This document shows, in pieces, positions 17,556 through 25,516 of a stretch of 35,133 nucleotides of DNA. The notes under the pieces were generated by a model. The model was not told the DNA's origin. It ran no database searches and saw only the letters and a program-made list of their open reading frames with translations. The DNA comes from an uncultured Granulosicoccus sp. (lineage in GTDB: Bacteria > Pseudomonadota > Gammaproteobacteria > Granulosicoccales > Granulosicoccaceae): NCBI GenBank assembly GCA_938016235.1, contig CALLPU010000278.1, positions 1 through 35,133 of the forward strand, written 5' to 3'. The translations under genes and the position numbers were made by a program. Every line of letters starts with the position of its first letter. The first letter of the stretch is position 1.

Positions 17556-18264
17556 TGCGCTGCTGGTTGATGTGACAGGTCGCACGTTTGATCTTGCCGA
17601 TAACGACACGCTGCATGCAGTGGGTCGGTTACGCTTTGCGCTACCTGCCCATTCGTTTACGTGCATAGTCGGGCCATCGGGCTGTGGCAAGACGACGCTA
17701 CTGCGCATGATTCTGGGACTCGATTCTGGCTTTGACGGCAGTATCGATCATTCTGGCAAAGGCTCAGTGGCTGCGGTCTTTCAGGAGCCACGGCTGTTGC
17801 CCTGGAGAACAGTGGAGCAGAATGTCAGGCTGGTGTTGCCTGATGATCGACGTGAAGAAACGTTGGATGAGTTGTTTGATGTGCTGGGTTTGCAGGACAT
17901 GCGCGCGTTCTATCCGAACCAGCTGTCACTGGGATTGGCCAGGCGCGCAGCCCTCGCCAGGGCGTTCATTCTGCAGCCACAACTGCTGATACTCGATGAG
18001 CCGTTTGTGTCGCTGGACAATGCAACAGCAGATCGGTTGCAGCAACTGTTGCTGACGTTATGGCATTCGCACCCCACTACCGCATTGATGGTTACGCATG
18101 ATATCCGGGAGGCAGCCATACTGGCAGACCGTGTGCTGGTGTTCAGCAATCGACCCGCACACATTATGGACGAGATAACCATAGATACTGCGCAACATCA
18201 GCGCGATGAAGCGATGCTCGGGCAGATCGTACAGCGCATAGCCCAGGTTGTGAAATCGGGCTAG
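17545..18264 (+). CDS. ABC transporter ATP-binding protein (NitT/TauT type)
   Basis: A 239-residue ATPase. Walker A is GPSGCGKTT (43-51), the Q-loop is VFQEPRLLPW, Walker B is LLILDEP (147-153) and the switch His is in VTHD (about 185). The signature loop reads LSLGLARR (127-134) instead of LSGGQ/M, so it is degenerate but keeps the Ser and a Gly. I start at ATG 17545 because it follows a GGGG ribosome binding site and overlaps the permease end; the longer open frame would run far into the permease. It energises the importer formed with the two preceding genes. Confidence 0.93.
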   Translation: MSDSALLVDVTGRTFDLADNDTLHAVGRLRFALPAHSFTCIVGPSGCGKTTLLRMILGLDSGFDGSIDHSGKGSVAAVFQEPRLLPWRTVEQNVRLVLPDDRREETLDELFDVLGLQDMRAFYPNQLSLGLARRAALARAFILQPQLLILDEPFVSLDNATADRLQQLLLTLWHSHPTTALMVTHDIREAAILADRVLVFSNRPAHIMDEITIDTAQHQRDEAMLGQIVQRIAQVVKSG

Positions 18265-18361
18265 TGGGCTATTGTGGTCAAGTTGTGGTTCTTTCTGCGC
18301 GTGTCTGGCATTGACGATCCATGAGCCCACAACCGCTGTTCCTAGCTGTTGCCTTTGGGTG

Positions 18362-19162
18362 CTACGCTGCAGCCGTTCTGCCGGCGCGAAAACGCCTGGC
18401 AGGGTTATACGACCAGCACGCCAGAAGGAAGAAAACCAGCGTGCACAGTATGACTATCGCGATGGCCCAGCCATTGAACTGACCATAGAACGCAAACCGT
18501 ATGGCTTCAACAGCGTGTGTGAACGGATTCCATTGGCAGACTGTAGCGAGCAGGTCGCTGGATTCGCGCATCTTCCATATCGGGTAGAGCGCGGACGAGA
18601 GAAAGAACATCGGAAAAATCACGAAGTTCATGACCCCGGCAAAGTTCTCCAGTTGTTTGACAACCGATGCGATCAGCAGGCCAAGCGCGCCGAGCATAAT
18701 GCCGGTGATGATGGTGATGGGTAGCGCCAGCAGTAACCCATGGTAGGCGAAGTCTATCCCCACGAGCCAAGCCATGAGTAGAAACGCGCCAATCTGCATG
18801 AGCGACACCATCACGCCTGCCATCAGTTTGCACAACAGCAGATACCATCGGGGAAGTGGTGCAGTGAGCAACACTCGCATGGAACCCATTTCCTGATCGT
18901 AAACCATGGACAACGACGATTGCATGCCGTTGAACAGTTGAATCATGCCGATCAGTCCTGGGACGATATACACCTCATACGTGATGTAGGTCTGGTAGGG
19001 CGGTATGATCGACAAGCCCAGCGCAGCTCGGAAGCCAGCGGCAAATACCACCAGCCATAAGAGTGGCCGTATCAGTGCAGCGATGAAACGCTCACGTTGA
19101 TGGACGAATCGCATGAGCTCACGTCGCACGATTCCGGCCATCGCAAACAGATAACGATTCAT
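18362..19162 (-). CDS. ABC-2 type permease, quinoprotein-cluster associated (PedC/LutF-like)
   Basis: A 266-residue ABC-2 permease with six helices. It has the usual N-terminal amphipathic part (VRRELMRFVHQRERFIAALIRPLLWLVVF), a Q-E-M-G-S-M-R-x-L-L-T-A-P-L cytoplasmic loop, and F-P-M-F-F-L-S-S-A-L-Y-P near helix 5. ABC-2 permeases paired with a specific ATPase in PQQ alcohol dehydrogenase clusters are called PedC in Pseudomonas putida and LutF in Methylobacterium, where the systems are linked to lanthanide handling. The start overlaps the ATPase stop (ATGA). It converges with the NitT/TauT-type operon. Confidence 0.85.
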   Translation of the reverse strand: MNRYLFAMAGIVRRELMRFVHQRERFIAALIRPLLWLVVFAAGFRAALGLSIIPPYQTYITYEVYIVPGLIGMIQLFNGMQSSLSMVYDQEMGSMRVLLTAPLPRWYLLLCKLMAGVMVSLMQIGAFLLMAWLVGIDFAYHGLLLALPITIITGIMLGALGLLIASVVKQLENFAGVMNFVIFPMFFLSSALYPIWKMRESSDLLATVCQWNPFTHAVEAIRFAFYGQFNGWAIAIVILCTLVFFLLACWSYNPARRFRAGRTAAA

Positions 19163-19941
19163 GATGCCATCACCTGTTGCATCAGGTCGGCCAGGTCTTG
19201 TGTGTGGCTGTCACGCAGTAATTGCTCGGGTGTACCATCCAGATGTAAATTGCCTTTGTGCAGCATCAGGACACGATCAGAATCGTATACTTCATCCATG
19301 AGGTGCGTGGCCCACAAAACAGCGCAACCGTGCATGGCCGGTAACTCATGGATATACCGAATCAATTCAGAGCGGGTCGGGGAGTCCAGTCCAACCGTGG
19401 GTTCGTCAAGTAACAGTATGCTGGGCTTGTGCAGTGTGGCCCTGATGATTTCAACACGCCGTCGGTGCCCGCCATTTAATGAACGAACCTTGTCATTGCC
19501 TCGCGTGCTCATGTCCATGCGTTTCAAGGCAGTGGCAATTCGTGCCCTGGCCTCTTTGCGCGCAATACCTTGCAGGGCACAGAAGTACATCAGGTTCTGT
19601 TCCACGCTCAAGTCCAGATCCAGAGTCTGCGATTGAAAGACGATACCCAACGGCGCCAGTGCGTCTGCGCTTTGCAGCAATGAGCGGCCGTTGATCAAGA
19701 TGGAACCACGGTCAGCCGCAAACAAACCACAGATCAATGAAAACAATGTAGTTTTGCCGGCGCCGTTCGGGCCTAGCAGAATGACACTTTCGCCGGGCGC
19801 GATGGAGATGGCGATATCGCTGAGTGCCGAGGTTTTGCCATACTGAAAACTGACGCCCTGTATGTCCAGTGCATGCATGGGCGAATTGGCGTTCTTTGCG
19901 CTTTCGGGAATGTTAACTGGAGGTGCTTCGCTGGCGCTCAT
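19159..19941 (-). CDS. ABC transporter ATP-binding protein, quinoprotein-cluster associated (PedB/LutE-like)
   Basis: A 260-residue ABC-2-type ATPase. Walker A is GPNGAGKTT (57-65), the Q-loop is IVFQSQTLDLDLSVEQNL, the signature is LNGGHRRRVEI (155-165), Walker B is SILLLDEPTVGLD and the switch is WATHLMDE. The FQSQTLDLDLSV segment and length resemble the ATPase family found next to PQQ alcohol dehydrogenases. ATG 19941 with GGA five bases upstream is preferred over an in-frame TTG at 19971. It is divergent from pedF with about 80 bases between. The usual periplasmic binding partner (PedA1/LutA type) is not next to it. Confidence 0.87.
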   Translation of the reverse strand: MSASEAPPVNIPESAKNANSPMHALDIQGVSFQYGKTSALSDIAISIAPGESVILLGPNGAGKTTLFSLICGLFAADRGSILINGRSLLQSADALAPLGIVFQSQTLDLDLSVEQNLMYFCALQGIARKEARARIATALKRMDMSTRGNDKVRSLNGGHRRRVEIIRATLHKPSILLLDEPTVGLDSPTRSELIRYIHELPAMHGCAVLWATHLMDEVYDSDRVLMLHKGNLHLDGTPEQLLRDSHTQDLADLMQQVMAS

Positions 19942-20022
19942 AGTTCCAAAAGTACCATGTTGTAGCGTCAAGGGTTTACGCTATTCTGTAATGATAAATT
20001 GACATCAGGTATGTATTTTTCA

Positions 20023-20469
20023 ATGAAAAAGCAGTTGATAGCAGTATCCGCATTAGCCGTCGTTGCCGTGCAGTTCGCATGGGTTGAGACCAGCATGAGT
20101 CATGGTGATGTGCAGCCACAGGCTGTTGACACAGAAGGCCTTGAACCCCTTCCAGAAGAAATAGCCATGGAAAATCCCTACCGCCTGGCGGGTGGCGAAC
20201 AGTATGAGTTGGCGAAAACCATCGGTGCTTCGGCCTACAACTCAAACTGTGCGCGTTGTCACGGGCTGGAGGCCATTTCCGGTGGAATCGCGCCGGACCT
20301 GCGCATGCTGGAAGACGGCGAATTTGGTGATGAGTGGTATATGGAGCGTGTACGAAAGGGTTATAGCCAGAATGGCGCTTACAAAATGCCTCCGTTTGAA
20401 AGTATCCTGAGCCAGGAAGCCATGTGGGCGATCCGCTCCTACACGGAAAACCAGCCACGACCGGAGTAG
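20023..20469 (+). CDS. pedF: Cytochrome c-550 PedF
   Basis: A 148-residue periplasmic cytochrome c that accepts electrons from a PQQ alcohol dehydrogenase. There is a signal peptide (about 1-26), then the family-specific H-G-D-V-Q-P-Q-A-V-D-T-x-G-L-x-P-L at 27-43. The haem site is CARCH (76-80) within AYNSNCARCHGLEAISGG, and the axial Met is M122 in KMPPFESILS. ATG 20023 is chosen because it begins a standard signal peptide (MKKQLIAVSALAVVAV); ATG 20011 is possible. It heads the plus-strand run that ends with the dehydrogenase. Confidence 0.93.
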   Translation: MKKQLIAVSALAVVAVQFAWVETSMSHGDVQPQAVDTEGLEPLPEEIAMENPYRLAGGEQYELAKTIGASAYNSNCARCHGLEAISGGIAPDLRMLEDGEFGDEWYMERVRKGYSQNGAYKMPPFESILSQEAMWAIRSYTENQPRPE

Positions 20470-20546
20470 GCAATCATCGTGGCTGGAGTTACCCTTTCGT
20501 GAATACGCTATTCAACGGTTTCCATGAGCGCTGCGTCAATCAGCGC

Positions 20547-21395
20547 ATGAAAAGAATCCTGCTCTTCTCCGCTCTGGCTGCATCATTGGTTCTGGCGGCG
20601 CCTGCGGCGATGGCGCGTCCTGTGGATGAGGTGGTAGCCAGCGGCAAGCTGGTCGTGTTCGCTTACAGCGACTATGCACCGTATTCCTGGTTGGATGGAG
20701 AGGAGGCGCGTGGGATCGACGTCGATATTGCTCGCCATTTCGGCACCAGTCTGGGCGTAGACGTTGAGTTCCTGATTCGGGGAGCCGATGAGAACCTGGA
20801 CGATGACTTGCGAGTCAACATCTGGAAAGGGGACTTGATTCATCGACGTGTGTCGGATGTGATGATGCACGTGCCATTCGATCGCGAAGTGGATTCGCGC
20901 AACGAGCTGGCCGTGTTGACTTCACCCTATTTCCAGGAAGAGATGGCGCTGGTTTTCAATACGGCTGAACACGAGTCTGTGGAAACCTTTGGCAGGTTTG
21001 TAACGAACCCGATTGCAGTTGAATTGGATACGGCGGGGGATTTCTTTCTATCCAATGCTTTTCGTGGCCAGTTACAGCAGAGCGTGAAGCGGGGGCGAAC
21101 TTTTGCCGACGCTCAGAGTCTCTACATCAACGGTGATGTGGGTGCTCTGATGGGCTCGCGCGCGCAGGCTGAATGGGTAGCCAGTCAGGCAGGCGATATT
21201 CGTTCTAAAGTATCGCAGCCTCCCATGCCCGGCATTGTGCGCACAGGTTGGCCAATTGGGATTGCGGTAAAACATGATAGTCGAGATCTCGGCTACGCTT
21301 TGGGAGACGTGCTGTCAGAGCTTATCGAGTCCGGGGAAATGCAGGCCATCTATGCACAGTACGGGGTGACATGGCTGGCGCCTGAATTGGAGTGA
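20547..21395 (+). CDS. Quinoprotein dehydrogenase-associated solute-binding protein (MoxJ/XoxJ-like)
   Basis: A 282-residue periplasmic binding-fold protein. ATG 20547 gives a clear signal peptide (MKRILLFSALAASLVLAAPAAMA); the frame upstream of it overlaps pedF and is not used. The mature part has the family pattern LVVFAYSDYAPYSWLDGEEARGIDVDIA, a D-D-D-L-R-V-N-I-W-K-G segment and SDVMMHVPFDRE, which mark the quinoprotein-associated subgroup rather than amino-acid binders. MoxJ and XoxJ interact with their dehydrogenases and are thought to help activation. It probably serves the alcohol dehydrogenase downstream. Confidence 0.88.
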   Translation: MKRILLFSALAASLVLAAPAAMARPVDEVVASGKLVVFAYSDYAPYSWLDGEEARGIDVDIARHFGTSLGVDVEFLIRGADENLDDDLRVNIWKGDLIHRRVSDVMMHVPFDREVDSRNELAVLTSPYFQEEMALVFNTAEHESVETFGRFVTNPIAVELDTAGDFFLSNAFRGQLQQSVKRGRTFADAQSLYINGDVGALMGSRAQAEWVASQAGDIRSKVSQPPMPGIVRTGWPIGIAVKHDSRDLGYALGDVLSELIESGEMQAIYAQYGVTWLAPELE

Positions 21396-21405
21396 GGTAC
21401 ACACT

Positions 21406-22188
21406 ATGCTGAGAATACTGGTGTTGATAGTGGCAGTGATGGGCATCGCCAACGTGCAAGCCCGAACACTACCTGCCGACCCGCTGGAGTCGGTCATGTG
21501 GCAATACATGGCTGAACGATTCATGCCCGAAGGCGAAATCGTCTTCGACGACAAGGTTATTGTGATGGCTCCCTTGTCGGCTGAAAACCAGTTTCATGTT
21601 CCCATTACCGTTGATGCGACGGCCCTGGATGATGTTCAGGAAATCATTGCCATCGCCGACCTGAACCCCATCCCTCTGGTGCTCAGTGTGCGGCCCAAAG
21701 AAGCCTTGTCGTATGTGGGTTTTCGGCTCAAGCTGCAGCAAACTTCGCCCATTCACGTGGGTGTTCGCACCGGTGACGGTGTCTGGCATGTGAGCGGCGC
21801 TATTGTTGATGCTGCCGGTGGCGGTTGCACAGCGCCCGCTGCCGCGCATGGCGAGAGCAACTGGATGCAGACCTTGGGTGAAACCCGAGCCTATGCGGGT
21901 CGAGAGACTCTCAGCAATGCCCGCATGACGCTGCGCATGCGCCACCCGATGGACACCGGGCTCGCCGCCGGGATCCCGGCTTTTTACATGAACGAGCTGG
22001 TGGTGAAGGACGATGCCGGGCAGGTGGTTGCGGAAATCGACATGTACGAGCCTGTCAGTGAAAACCCCACATTGACCCTCAAGCCCAAAGTGGGCAGCGA
22101 GGAGACTGTCCTGCATGTGTCCACACGTGACACCGAAGGCAATACCTTTGACTTCCCGTTAACCGTGCCAGCCTCTGCCAGATTGTGA
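21406..22188 (+). CDS. Quinoprotein dehydrogenase-associated SoxYZ-like carrier protein
   Basis: A 260-residue exported protein with a signal peptide (about 1-19). It combines a SoxY-like part and a SoxZ-like part in one chain. The single cysteine of the protein, C141, lies in AGGGCTAPA, a position like the carrier Cys of SoxY, although here it is between the two halves and not at the C-terminus. The second half contains H-P-M-D-T-G and Y-M-N-E-L-V-V as in SoxZ. Proteins of this class occur with PQQ dehydrogenases, where their cargo is unknown. It begins 10 bases after the binding protein and overlaps the hydrolase gene (GTGA). Confidence 0.9.
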   Translation: MLRILVLIVAVMGIANVQARTLPADPLESVMWQYMAERFMPEGEIVFDDKVIVMAPLSAENQFHVPITVDATALDDVQEIIAIADLNPIPLVLSVRPKEALSYVGFRLKLQQTSPIHVGVRTGDGVWHVSGAIVDAAGGGCTAPAAAHGESNWMQTLGETRAYAGRETLSNARMTLRMRHPMDTGLAAGIPAFYMNELVVKDDAGQVVAEIDMYEPVSENPTLTLKPKVGSEETVLHVSTRDTEGNTFDFPLTVPASARL

Positions 22189-23210
22189 ACACGACAGATG
22201 TCCCCGGCGCCAATTGCGTAGCATCGTTACGCCGCAGCGCAGCCCCGTTTTCCTCTGCCCGCAGGCGCGCGCTGCGATGGATGGTGGCCGGTTGCGGTTG
22301 TGCGGCTTGCGGCATAGGCAACGCCAGGTTGCTCGACTTCGATCTTTCTGCGGTTGAGATAGCGTCCAGAACCTGGGCGGTGTTAGGGCGCACAGACTAC
22401 TTCGACATGGAGAACGGCGGCAACATCGTCAATGTGGCCTTCATTGAAGTTCCCGACGGTGTGGTTGTTATTGATACTGGCCCATCCAAACGCTATGGCG
22501 ATGCCTTGCGGTCGCTGATTGAGCGTACGGTTCCGGGCAAGCCGATACTCCGCGTGTACAACACGCATCACCATCCCGACCATTTTCTGGGCAACCAGTC
22601 GTTCGATGCTGAACTCATTGCAGCACCCCAGGCCGTCATCGACAACATCACGCTGGAAGGAGATGGATTTGCCGACAACATGTATCGGCTGCTGGGTGAC
22701 TGGATGCGCGGCACCCTGCCGCAAGCCCCTACCATCGCACTGGATGCTGCTAAAGAATCTGTGGGTGGCCGTGATTTTTCGTTATTTTATCTGGCCGGCC
22801 ATACCAGCAGTGATTTCGTGATTCGGGACGATTCAACAGGCGTTCTATTCGCCGGGGATCTGGCATTTTTGTACCGTGCGCCCACCACCCCACACGCTGA
22901 TATGCCCCAGTGGCGGCAATCTCTGGATACGCTGGCATCGATCGATAAAGCCCTGCTGCTGCCCGGTCATGGACCCAGTGATGCCAAAGATGAATCATTG
23001 ACACAAACCGGCGATTACCTGGACTGGTTACACGGCACACTGAGCGACGCTGTGGGCAGTGGTCTGACCATGAACGAGGCAATGCTACTGCCTATTCCTG
23101 CTCGTTTTGAGGGCCTTGGGGTGGTCAGGACCGAATACGAGCGCTCAGTGGTGCACCTGTACCCGGCGCTGGAAGATTCTCTGTTTCCGGTTATCGAAGT
23201 CACTCAGTAG
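22185..23210 (+). CDS. Quinoprotein relay system zinc metallohydrolase (SoxH-like)
   Basis: A 341-residue metallo-beta-lactamase-fold protein. The metal motif is THHHPDH (127-133), with further ligands in AGHTSSD (His206), FAGDLAF (Asp225) and LPGHGPSD (His262). The N-terminus has RRRALRWMVAG, which could be a twin-arginine signal, then several Cys (G-C-G-C-A-A-C-G). The start is GTG 22185, overlapping the carrier stop, which implies coupling of the carrier and hydrolase. SoxH-like enzymes with a SoxYZ-like partner are recurring neighbours of quinoprotein dehydrogenases; their substrate is unknown. Confidence 0.9.
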   Translation: MNTTDVPGANCVASLRRSAAPFSSARRRALRWMVAGCGCAACGIGNARLLDFDLSAVEIASRTWAVLGRTDYFDMENGGNIVNVAFIEVPDGVVVIDTGPSKRYGDALRSLIERTVPGKPILRVYNTHHHPDHFLGNQSFDAELIAAPQAVIDNITLEGDGFADNMYRLLGDWMRGTLPQAPTIALDAAKESVGGRDFSLFYLAGHTSSDFVIRDDSTGVLFAGDLAFLYRAPTTPHADMPQWRQSLDTLASIDKALLLPGHGPSDAKDESLTQTGDYLDWLHGTLSDAVGSGLTMNEAMLLPIPARFEGLGVVRTEYERSVVHLYPALEDSLFPVIEVTQ

Positions 23211-23289
23211 CGCTGTTTCCGCGGTGAGCTGAGGATTTGTCGGCGGCTGACTCCAGCAGCTGGCGCAGTTAACCTGAAGGGTACCTTTG

Positions 23290-23323
23290 GACACTATGTC
23301 ATGAGTGTCAACTTGGCTAGACT
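23290..23323 (+). promoter_or_regulatory. Possible operator/promoter upstream of the alcohol dehydrogenase
   Basis: GACACT and AGTGTC form a 6-base inverted repeat with an 8-base spacer (23290-23309). A weak -10-like TAGACT follows at 23318 without a good -35, which would suit an activator-dependent promoter. Such short repeats also occur by chance. Confidence 0.25.
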
Positions 23324-23416
23324 CCTCGACAGCGATGAGAATTCTCAGACGCATTCGGTCCACGAGCGCTGCTGATTACAAGCGGCCTGTGTTACGAGCC
23401 ACTCCAGGAGTAGTTA

Positions 23417-25201
23417 ATGAAACGAAAACAGACTTTGCTGGCGTTCGCCGGCTCCCTCGCATTGGGTGTTGCGGGCTTCAGTACATCAGCCACTGCGCTG
23501 GATGTGTCAATCGACGAGATAATGAACGATCAGTCGTCAGGCGAGGATATCCTCTCTTACGGTCTGGGCCCGCGTGCACAGCGCTACAGCCCGCTCGATC
23601 AACTGAACAAAGACAACATCAAGAACCTCTATCCGGTCTGGTCCTTCTCGTTTGGCGGTGAAAAACAGCGCGGACAGGAATCTCAGCCGCTGATTAAAGA
23701 TGGCGTCATGTACGTTACCGGTTCATACAGCCGCATGTGGGCAATCGATATCGCTTCAGGTGAAGAACTTTGGCAGTATGATGCCAGACTGCCTGAAGGC
23801 ATTCTGCCGTGCTGTGACGTGGTTAATCGTGGTGCCGCCATTCTGGGCGACAAGGTGTTCTTCGGCACGCTGGACGCCAAGATCGTCGCGCTGGACGCTG
23901 CAACCGGCAAGGTCATCTGGCGCAAGAAAATCGGTGACTACGAAGCGGGTTACTCCTACACGGCGGCGCCACTTATTGTGCCCACCGAGGCGCATGGCCC
24001 CCTCATCCTGACGGGTAACTCCGGCGGTGAATTCGGCATCGTTGGCCAGGTAGAAGCGCGTCACCCCGATACGGGTGAGCTGATCTGGTCGCGTCCCACC
24101 ATCGAAGGTCATATGGGCACGCTTAAAGGTCAGGAGTCTTCCATGACCGGTGTTGCCAATGAATCATGGCCTGGCGACATGTGGAAGAACGGCGGCGGAG
24201 CAACCTGGTTAGGCGGCACCTATGATCCGGAAACCAAGCTGGCCTACTTTGGCACCGGTAACCCCGCTCCGTGGAACAGCTACCTGCGCCCTGGAGACAA
24301 CAAGTGGACATCCTCTCGCGTTGCTATCGATGTAGAGACCGGTGAGATTGCCTGGGGTTTCCAGACAACCCCGCACGACGGGTGGGATTACGATGGTGTC
24401 AACGAGTTCATCTCGTTTGATATGGAAAAGGATGGCGAGACGGTACAAGCCGGAGCCACGGCCGATCGAAACGGCTTCTTCTACGTGCTGGATCGCACCA
24501 ACGGGGAGTTCATTTCTGCCACACCTTTTGTGCAGAACATCAGCTGGGCCAAGGGCATGGATGAGAACGGTCGTCCGTTGTTCGATCCTGAGAATCGTCC
24601 CGGTAACCCCACTGAGTCTGCCGATGGTAAAAAGGGTAAATCCATCTTCGCCGTACCGAGTTTCCTCGGTGGCAAGAACTGGATGCCCATGGCGTACTCG
24701 CAAAAAACCAGCAACTTCTATATCCCATCCAATGAGTGGGGAATGGATTTGTGGAATGAGCCTGTCACCTACAAGAAGGGCGCGGCTTATCTGGGTGCGG
24801 GTTTCACCATCAAGCCCATCTTCGATGACTACATCGGTTCTTTGAAGGCGATGGATCCTGCTACGGGTGAAGTGAAGTGGGAATACAAGAACAAGGCACC
24901 TTTGTGGGGTGGCGTTCTGACTACCGCTGGTGGACTGGTCATGACCGGTACTCCGGAAGGCTACCTGAAGGCGTTTGACGACGAGACGGGTGAAGAACTC
25001 TGGAAATTCCAGACAGGCACTGGCATCGTTTCCTCACCTATTACCTGGGAGCAGGATGGTGAGCAATACGTCGCTATCGTGACAGGCTGGGGTGGCGCGG
25101 TTCCATTGTGGGGCGGTGAAGTGGCCAAGGTGGTCAGCTATCTGAACCAGGGTGGATCGGTCTGGGTCTTCAAGATTCCTGAGGGGCTTGCTTCCAACTG
25201 A
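23417..25201 (+). CDS. pedH: PQQ-dependent alcohol dehydrogenase, probably lanthanide-dependent (PedH/ExaA type)
   Basis: A 594-residue periplasmic quinoprotein of full length with a signal peptide (about 1-28). The backbone follows ExaA/PedE/PedH: adjacent Cys132-Cys133 in LPCCDVVNRG, NSGGEFGIVGQVEARHPDTGE, YVLDRTNG, FLGGKNWMPMAYS and the C-terminal ITWEQDGEQYVAI. Metal and active-site residues by position are Glu205, Asn282 and catalytic Asp324. Two residues on is Asp326 (W-D-Y-D-G-V-N), where calcium enzymes have Ser or Ala; Asp there marks lanthanide-dependent members. A strong AGGAG lies seven bases before ATG 23417. Likely product: oxidation of primary alcohols (and perhaps aldehydes) to aldehydes or acids, electrons to PedF. 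Substrate range cannot be read from the sequence. Confidence 0.93.
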   Translation: MKRKQTLLAFAGSLALGVAGFSTSATALDVSIDEIMNDQSSGEDILSYGLGPRAQRYSPLDQLNKDNIKNLYPVWSFSFGGEKQRGQESQPLIKDGVMYVTGSYSRMWAIDIASGEELWQYDARLPEGILPCCDVVNRGAAILGDKVFFGTLDAKIVALDAATGKVIWRKKIGDYEAGYSYTAAPLIVPTEAHGPLILTGNSGGEFGIVGQVEARHPDTGELIWSRPTIEGHMGTLKGQESSMTGVANESWPGDMWKNGGGATWLGGTYDPETKLAYFGTGNPAPWNSYLRPGDNKWTSSRVAIDVETGEIAWGFQTTPHDGWDYDGVNEFISFDMEKDGETVQAGATADRNGFFYVLDRTNGEFISATPFVQNISWAKGMDENGRPLFDPENRPGNPTESADGKKGKSIFAVPSFLGGKNWMPMAYSQKTSNFYIPSNEWGMDLWNEPVTYKKGAAYLGAGFTIKPIFDDYIGSLKAMDPATGEVKWEYKNKAPLWGGVLTTAGGLVMTGTPEGYLKAFDDETGEELWKFQTGTGIVSSPITWEQDGEQYVAIVTGWGGAVPLWGGEVAKVVSYLNQGGSVWVFKIPEGLASN

Positions 25202-25210
25202 TTCTGCGGG

Positions 25211-25241
25211 CCCCGTTGCCACCTGGCTGGCAGTGGGGTTT
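25211..25241 (+). terminator. Possible weak terminator hairpin after the dehydrogenase gene
   Basis: An 11-base stem (25211-25221 with 25228-25238), including two G-U pairs, and a 6-base loop. It is followed by only three T, so it may pause or protect the mRNA end more than terminate. Confidence 0.4.
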
Positions 25242-25516
25242 CGATCAGTTTGGTATCTCTGGAAAGGCGGTGTGTGTGGGTAGATCGACTGGATCGACCT
25301 TCTTGCACAGCCTTAAACCGTAAAACGTAGTACGAGTAGATACAGGGCAGATTCCTCACGGGGTCTGCCTTTTTTATTGCCAGTGTGCCGTAAGTGGATC
25401 GTGCACCGGCATTCAACGAAAGGCGTTACTATTTTGCGAACAGCGACGGCCCACAGGGTTCAGACGACTGAAGATCGATGCAAGTCATATGGCATCCGCG
25501 GTGGCAGGAAGGTACG
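25242..25516. other. Intergenic stretch between dehydrogenase and response regulator genes
   Basis: Together with the hairpin at 25211-25241 this makes a gene-free stretch of about 315 bases. It holds the strong terminator at 25346-25375 and, beyond it, the presumed promoter of the response regulator (a weak TACTAT at 25427 is the best -10 candidate, with no good -35). I see no credible small coding gene and no pqqA-like peptide. Confidence 0.5.
25346..25375 (+). terminator. Rho-independent terminator
   Basis: A 10-base stem (25346-25355 pairs with 25360-25369, two G-U pairs) with a 4-base loop TCAC is followed at once by six T. It lies about 145 bases after the dehydrogenase stop and is the most convincing terminator in the window. 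Confidence 0.85.

Noticed and set aside
18264..18330. GTGGGCT/AGCCCAC inverted repeat between the convergent ABC operons.
   Set aside because: The loop is over 50 bases and no T-run follows, so neither terminator nor operator is supported.
19999..20004. Perfect TTGACA that might be a -35 box for pedF.
   Set aside because: Any -10 at normal spacing would fall inside the coding start of pedF, with no good match there.
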